This document shows positions 61,147-64,000 of a stretch of 64,000 nucleotides of DNA, one piece after another. The stretch covers positions 930,001 to 994,000 of the forward strand of contig NZ_PJBJ01000030.1 of NCBI RefSeq assembly GCF_002836475.1. Direction: 5' to 3'. The position numbers were made by a program, and so were the translations under genes. Origin of the DNA: Flavobacterium sp. ALD4. GTDB lineage: Bacteria; Bacteroidota; Bacteroidia; Flavobacteriales; Flavobacteriaceae. The notes under the pieces were generated by a model, which was not told where the DNA came from, made no database searches, and was given only the letters and a program-made list of their open reading frames with translations. Numbering within the stretch: the stretch's first letter is position 1; each line of letters begins with the position of its first letter.

Positions 61147-61812
61147 CTACTCGTTGCTTAAAAAATTAATATCGATTATTAATTTTTCGATATCCTCTTT
61201 TTTGGTACCGTCATAAAAACCACGCACCCTTTTTTTAGCATCGACTAATACAAAATTTTCGGTATGAACCATATCGTATAGCTCGCTCGGTTTTCCCAGT
61301 TTTACAGCCAAGTAGGACTTTCGGGCCATGGTGTATATTTCTTTTTTATCACCGGTAACCAAGTTCCATTTTTTATCATTGACGCCATATTTCATTGCAT
61401 ATGCTTTTAAAACGGGTACACTGTCTGTTTCTGGAAACACAGTATGCGAAAGTAACATCACTTTTGGGTTATCAATAATCGCTTTTTGGACTTCAAATAA
61501 ATTTGCAGTCATTTTTGGACAAATGGAGCCACAGGTAGTAAAGAAAAAATCGGCTACATAGATCTTGCCTTCATAATCTTTTTGAGTGATGGTCTTTCCG
61601 TTTTGATTGACAAATGAAAAGTCGGCTATGGTGTGGTATTTACTGATGTATTGTATGGTGCTGTCTACTAGCTCTGGATTTACGTCAGAAGGATTGTACG
61701 TAGGAAGGCTTTTAGTGGGCTTGAGGGCTATATAAAACAAGCATAGCGTGATAATGGAGAAGACTAGGAAAACACCAATAAATATTCGGTATTTCATATA
61801 AATGGATTTCAT
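61147..61812 (-). CDS. SCO1/SenC family protein
   Basis: A membrane-anchored periplasmic thioredoxin-fold protein of the family that delivers copper to cytochrome c oxidase. One N-terminal membrane segment (IFIGVFLVFSIITLCLFYIA), then YVADFFFTTCGSICPKMTAN with the copper-binding C-x3-C, and the third ligand His in YDMVHTENFVLVDAKKR. Two ATG starts (61812 and 61797) are equally good because the 13 bases ATTTCATATAAAT around them are tandemly repeated with a 15-base period; the product is 221 or 216 residues. The frame is open further, to 61935, but that would bury the membrane anchor. Confidence 0.9.
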   Translation of the reverse strand: MKSIYMKYRIFIGVFLVFSIITLCLFYIALKPTKSLPTYNPSDVNPELVDSTIQYISKYHTIADFSFVNQNGKTITQKDYEGKIYVADFFFTTCGSICPKMTANLFEVQKAIIDNPKVMLLSHTVFPETDSVPVLKAYAMKYGVNDKKWNLVTGDKKEIYTMARKSYLAVKLGKPSELYDMVHTENFVLVDAKKRVRGFYDGTKKEDIEKLIIDINFLSNE

Positions 61813-61818
61813 ATAAAT
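61791..61818. repeat. tandem repeat covering the SCO1-type gene start
   Basis: ATTTCATATAAAT occurs at 61791-61803 and 61806-61818. Each copy contains the complement of one candidate ATG, and the 15-base period keeps them in frame, adding or removing five codons. Confidence 0.75.
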
Positions 61819-61888
61819 AATTTTTGTAAAAATACAAAAAACGGGGCTTTTTACCGTTAATTTATACCATTGTAATTTTAACAAGTGT

Positions 61889-61922
61889 TTTGACACTGCT
61901 ATATTTTTTATCGATAGTTTTG
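61889..61922 (+). promoter_or_regulatory. promoter of the M13 peptidase gene
   Basis: TTTG (61889-61892), 22 bases, then TAGTTTTG (61915-61922); the ATG is at 61949. The -33 TTTG is the centre of the small dyad AGTGT-TTTG-ACACT. Confidence 0.65.
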
Positions 61923-61948
61923 TGAAACTAACCAACTATTCAATTAAA

Positions 61949-64000
61949 ATGAAAATAAAACTCAATAAGGGGCTTCTTTTAGTGGTTCCCGCAATGATTG
62001 CTTTTGCGGAGGCTCAAGCTCAAACCGTTACCTCAAGTAAAGAACCGGGAATAAATGTTTCGTTTTTTGATAATACAGTAAAACCCGCAGATGATTTTTT
62101 CCGATTCGTAAATGGAACTTGGCTTGATAAAACCGAAATTCCAAGTGACAGAACTTCTTGGGGAAGTTTTAATGAATTGCTTAAAAAAACCGATAAAGAT
62201 GCCTTAACTATTTTGAAAGAAGCATCAAAAAATCCAATTTATAAATCAACAACGGATCAGGGAAAAGCAATTAACTTATTCAATTCAATTTTGGACACGG
62301 TTGCAAGAGATAAACAGGGTATTGGCCCGTTAAAGCTTTATTTGGCAAAAATTGATAAGGTCAAAAACACTAAAGACTTGCAAAAGTTATTAATTGAAAT
62401 GGAACCTACTGGTGGGATAGGTTTTTTTGGGGTAGGAGTGGGTGCTGATGATAAAAACAGCGCTAAAAACTCATTAAGTGTAGGTGTTGGAAGGTTAGGT
62501 TTGCCCGATCAGGATTATTATTCTTCACAAGAAAAAGATACGAAGGAAAAAAGAGATAAATACGAGCAACATATTGCTAGGATGCTTCAGTTTATAGGAG
62601 AGACTCCAGTGCAAGCCAAAGCAAGTGCTAGTCAAATTTTAGCTTTGGAAATCGAGATGTCTAAACCACGGTTGGACCGCGTAGAGCGAAGAGACGGCAG
62701 ATTGCAATACAACCCGATGACCATTGCAGAATTACAGAAAATGACGCCGGCAATTAATTGGAGCGACTATTTTGCGGGTATTGGTTTTACAAAGTTAGAT
62801 ACAGTAATCGTTGCGCAACCAAAATACATGAAAGCGTTGCAAACAATACTTTCTGAAAACAATGTTTCTGCATGGAAAGAATATATGAAGTGGACTTTAT
62901 TAAACGGTTCAACAGGTTTATTGTCGACTACGGTCGATGCAGCTAATTTTGATTTTTACGGAAAGACACTAACCGGAGCAATTAAACAAAGACCAATTGA
63001 AGAAAGAGCTTTGCAAACGGTTAACGGAACAATTGGTGAAGCTTTAGGTAAATTGTATGTTGAAAAGATGTTTCCTGCTGAAGCAAAAGAAAAAGCGGAG
63101 AAAATGATCCGTAATATTATTTTGGCATATCAAAATCGGATTAATAATTTAACTTGGATGTCAGCAGAGACAAAAGTGAAAGCGATTGAAAAATTGAATA
63201 AGATTAACATCAAAATCGGATACCCAGATAAGTGGAAAGATTATTCGAGATTGAATATAGAAAGTATAGCCGAGGGTGGAAGCTATTTCGAAAACATAAA
63301 AAATCTTTCCCGTTGGAGTTTCCAGAAAGATATCGACAAGTTAGACAAACCAGTTGATAAAACAGAGTGGTACATGTCGCCACAAACAGTAAATGCTTAC
63401 TATAATCCGTCGTATAACGAGATTGTATTTCCGGCAGCTATTTTACAGGCACCATTCTATAATTACCAAGCAGATGAAGCTGTAAATTACGGTGGAATTG
63501 GAGCTGTTATCGGTCACGAAATCTCTCATGGATTTGATGACTCAGGCGCTCGTTACAATGCAGATGGAAATTTAATTGACTGGTGGACAGCTGAAGATTT
63601 AACACGATTTACGGCGCTGGGAACTGCTCTTTCAGACCAATACAGCGCATTAGAACCGCTTCCAGGAGTTCATGTAGATGGTAAATTTACTCTTGGAGAA
63701 AACATTGGTGACTTGGGAGGAATAAATGCCGCTTATGATGGTCTACAATTGTATTTAAAAGACAATAAAAATCCAGGACTCATAGACGGGTTCACCCCAG
63801 AGCAACGTTTCTTTATTTCTTGGACCACGGTTTGGAGAACCAAATCACGTGATGAAGCGATTAAAAACCAAGTAAAAACGGATCCACATTCTCCAGGAAT
63901 GTACCGTGCGTATGTGCCGGCTCAAAATGTTGATGCTTTTTATAAGGCATTTGACATTAAAAAAGGCGACGGTATGTATATTGAACCTGATAAAAGAGTT
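61949..64000 (+). CDS. M13 family metallopeptidase (neprilysin/PepO-like), cut by the window edge
   Basis: The first 684 codons of a rightward gene; the window ends in frame at ...EPDKRV, probably only a few residues before the stop. Signal peptide LLVVPAMIAFAEAQAQT, then FFDNTVKPADDFFRFVNGTW, the usual M13 opening. The zinc site is GAVIGHEISHGFDDSGARYN (HExxH), with the second Glu in FTLGENIGDLGGINAAYDGL (E-N-x-x-D-x-G-G). VNAYYNPSYNEIVFPAAILQ and the end DPHSPGMYRAYVPAQNVDAF also belong to the family. It would degrade peptides in the periplasm or outside the cell. Confidence 0.95.
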   Translation, partial: MKIKLNKGLLLVVPAMIAFAEAQAQTVTSSKEPGINVSFFDNTVKPADDFFRFVNGTWLDKTEIPSDRTSWGSFNELLKKTDKDALTILKEASKNPIYKSTTDQGKAINLFNSILDTVARDKQGIGPLKLYLAKIDKVKNTKDLQKLLIEMEPTGGIGFFGVGVGADDKNSAKNSLSVGVGRLGLPDQDYYSSQEKDTKEKRDKYEQHIARMLQFIGETPVQAKASASQILALEIEMSKPRLDRVERRDGRLQYNPMTIAELQKMTPAINWSDYFAGIGFTKLDTVIVAQPKYMKALQTILSENNVSAWKEYMKWTLLNGSTGLLSTTVDAANFDFYGKTLTGAIKQRPIEERALQTVNGTIGEALGKLYVEKMFPAEAKEKAEKMIRNIILAYQNRINNLTWMSAETKVKAIEKLNKINIKIGYPDKWKDYSRLNIESIAEGGSYFENIKNLSRWSFQKDIDKLDKPVDKTEWYMSPQTVNAYYNPSYNEIVFPAAILQAPFYNYQADEAVNYGGIGAVIGHEISHGFDDSGARYNADGNLIDWWTAEDLTRFTALGTALSDQYSALEPLPGVHVDGKFTLGENIGDLGGINAAYDGLQLYLKDNKNPGLIDGFTPEQRFFISWTTVWRTKSRDEAIKNQVKTDPHSPGMYRAYVPAQNVDAFYKAFDIKKGDGMYIEPDKRV

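Noticed and set aside
61813..61935. Long N-terminal extension of the SCO1-type protein
   Set aside because: It would place about 45 residues before the membrane anchor and run into the divergent M13 promoter.
1..64000. tRNA, rRNA, CRISPR arrays, prophage or transposase genes
   Set aside because: No cloverleaf-like spacer, regular repeat-spacer array or integrase/transposase motif was seen in any intergenic stretch by eye; a dedicated RNA scan was not possible.

Overview
The window reads as chromosomal DNA of a Flavobacterium-like member of the Bacteroidota. The evidence is a low-GC base composition, AT-rich leaders without clear Shine-Dalgarno sequences, many promoters with the Bacteroidota -7 element TAnnTTTG (the best ones also have TTTG 19-22 bases upstream), a gliding lipoprotein (GldH), a secreted protease ending in a type IX secretion (Por) sorting domain, several DUF families typical of flavobacteria and a carotenoid cyclase. 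It is almost entirely a core-genome region. I see no tRNA, rRNA, CRISPR array, prophage or intact insertion sequence.

Layout. 0-8.5 kb: 5' end of holB, divergent pgk, a LysM lytic transglycosylase, a DUF4837 lipoprotein and an ElaA-type acetyltransferase, converging on an OmpA-domain protein, a carboxy-terminal protease and rnpA. 8.6-14.1 kb: plsC with an acyl-ACP desaturase, an HD hydrolase, a small unknown gene, enoyl-CoA hydratase and an orphan sensor kinase. 14.1-26.2 kb: a heme supercluster. hemH, two tandem MATE transporters and hemJ run leftward; an AraC/PchR-type regulator sits between them and the rightward operon hemA-hemC-hemD-hemE-(unknown)-hemF-hemB, followed by a cytochrome c lipoprotein. 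Together these cover all steps from glutamyl-tRNA to protoheme. 26.8-30 kb: ogt, a DnaQ-like exonuclease, a tiny Cys-rich reading frame and a fused double-ATPase peptide ABC component. 30.2-42 kb: M4 metalloprotease, scoA/scoB CoA-transferase, PBP1A-gldH-ricT and trhO.

42-47.8 kb is the least orderly stretch: two poorly characterised genes, a broken gene, long gene-free DNA, and a selenium pair (mnmH-selD) that lies between two near-identical terminator copies. 47.3-49.5 kb holds bacilliredoxin, lycopene cyclase and a periplasmic thioredoxin. 49.8-61 kb is a metal-uptake region. A TonB receptor and an Nramp-Usp fusion (mntH) diverge from one intergenic region in which a single perfect dyad overlaps both promoters. 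A DtxR/MntR-type regulator and a ZIP transporter follow, then a FeoB-associated microprotein, a FecA-like TonB receptor, feoB and feoA. The window ends with a SCO1-type protein and a nearly complete M13 peptidase.

Most notable observations: (1) the spacer between the two MATE genes carries decayed copies of the end of hemH and the start of hemJ, recording how the tandem duplication arose; (2) the shared-operator architecture at 52.1 kb suggests that an outer-membrane receptor and inner-membrane manganese importer are co-controlled; (3) mnmH-selD is bracketed by 41-bp direct repeats; (4) there are small genes easily missed by gene callers at 28.05 and 56.1 kb.
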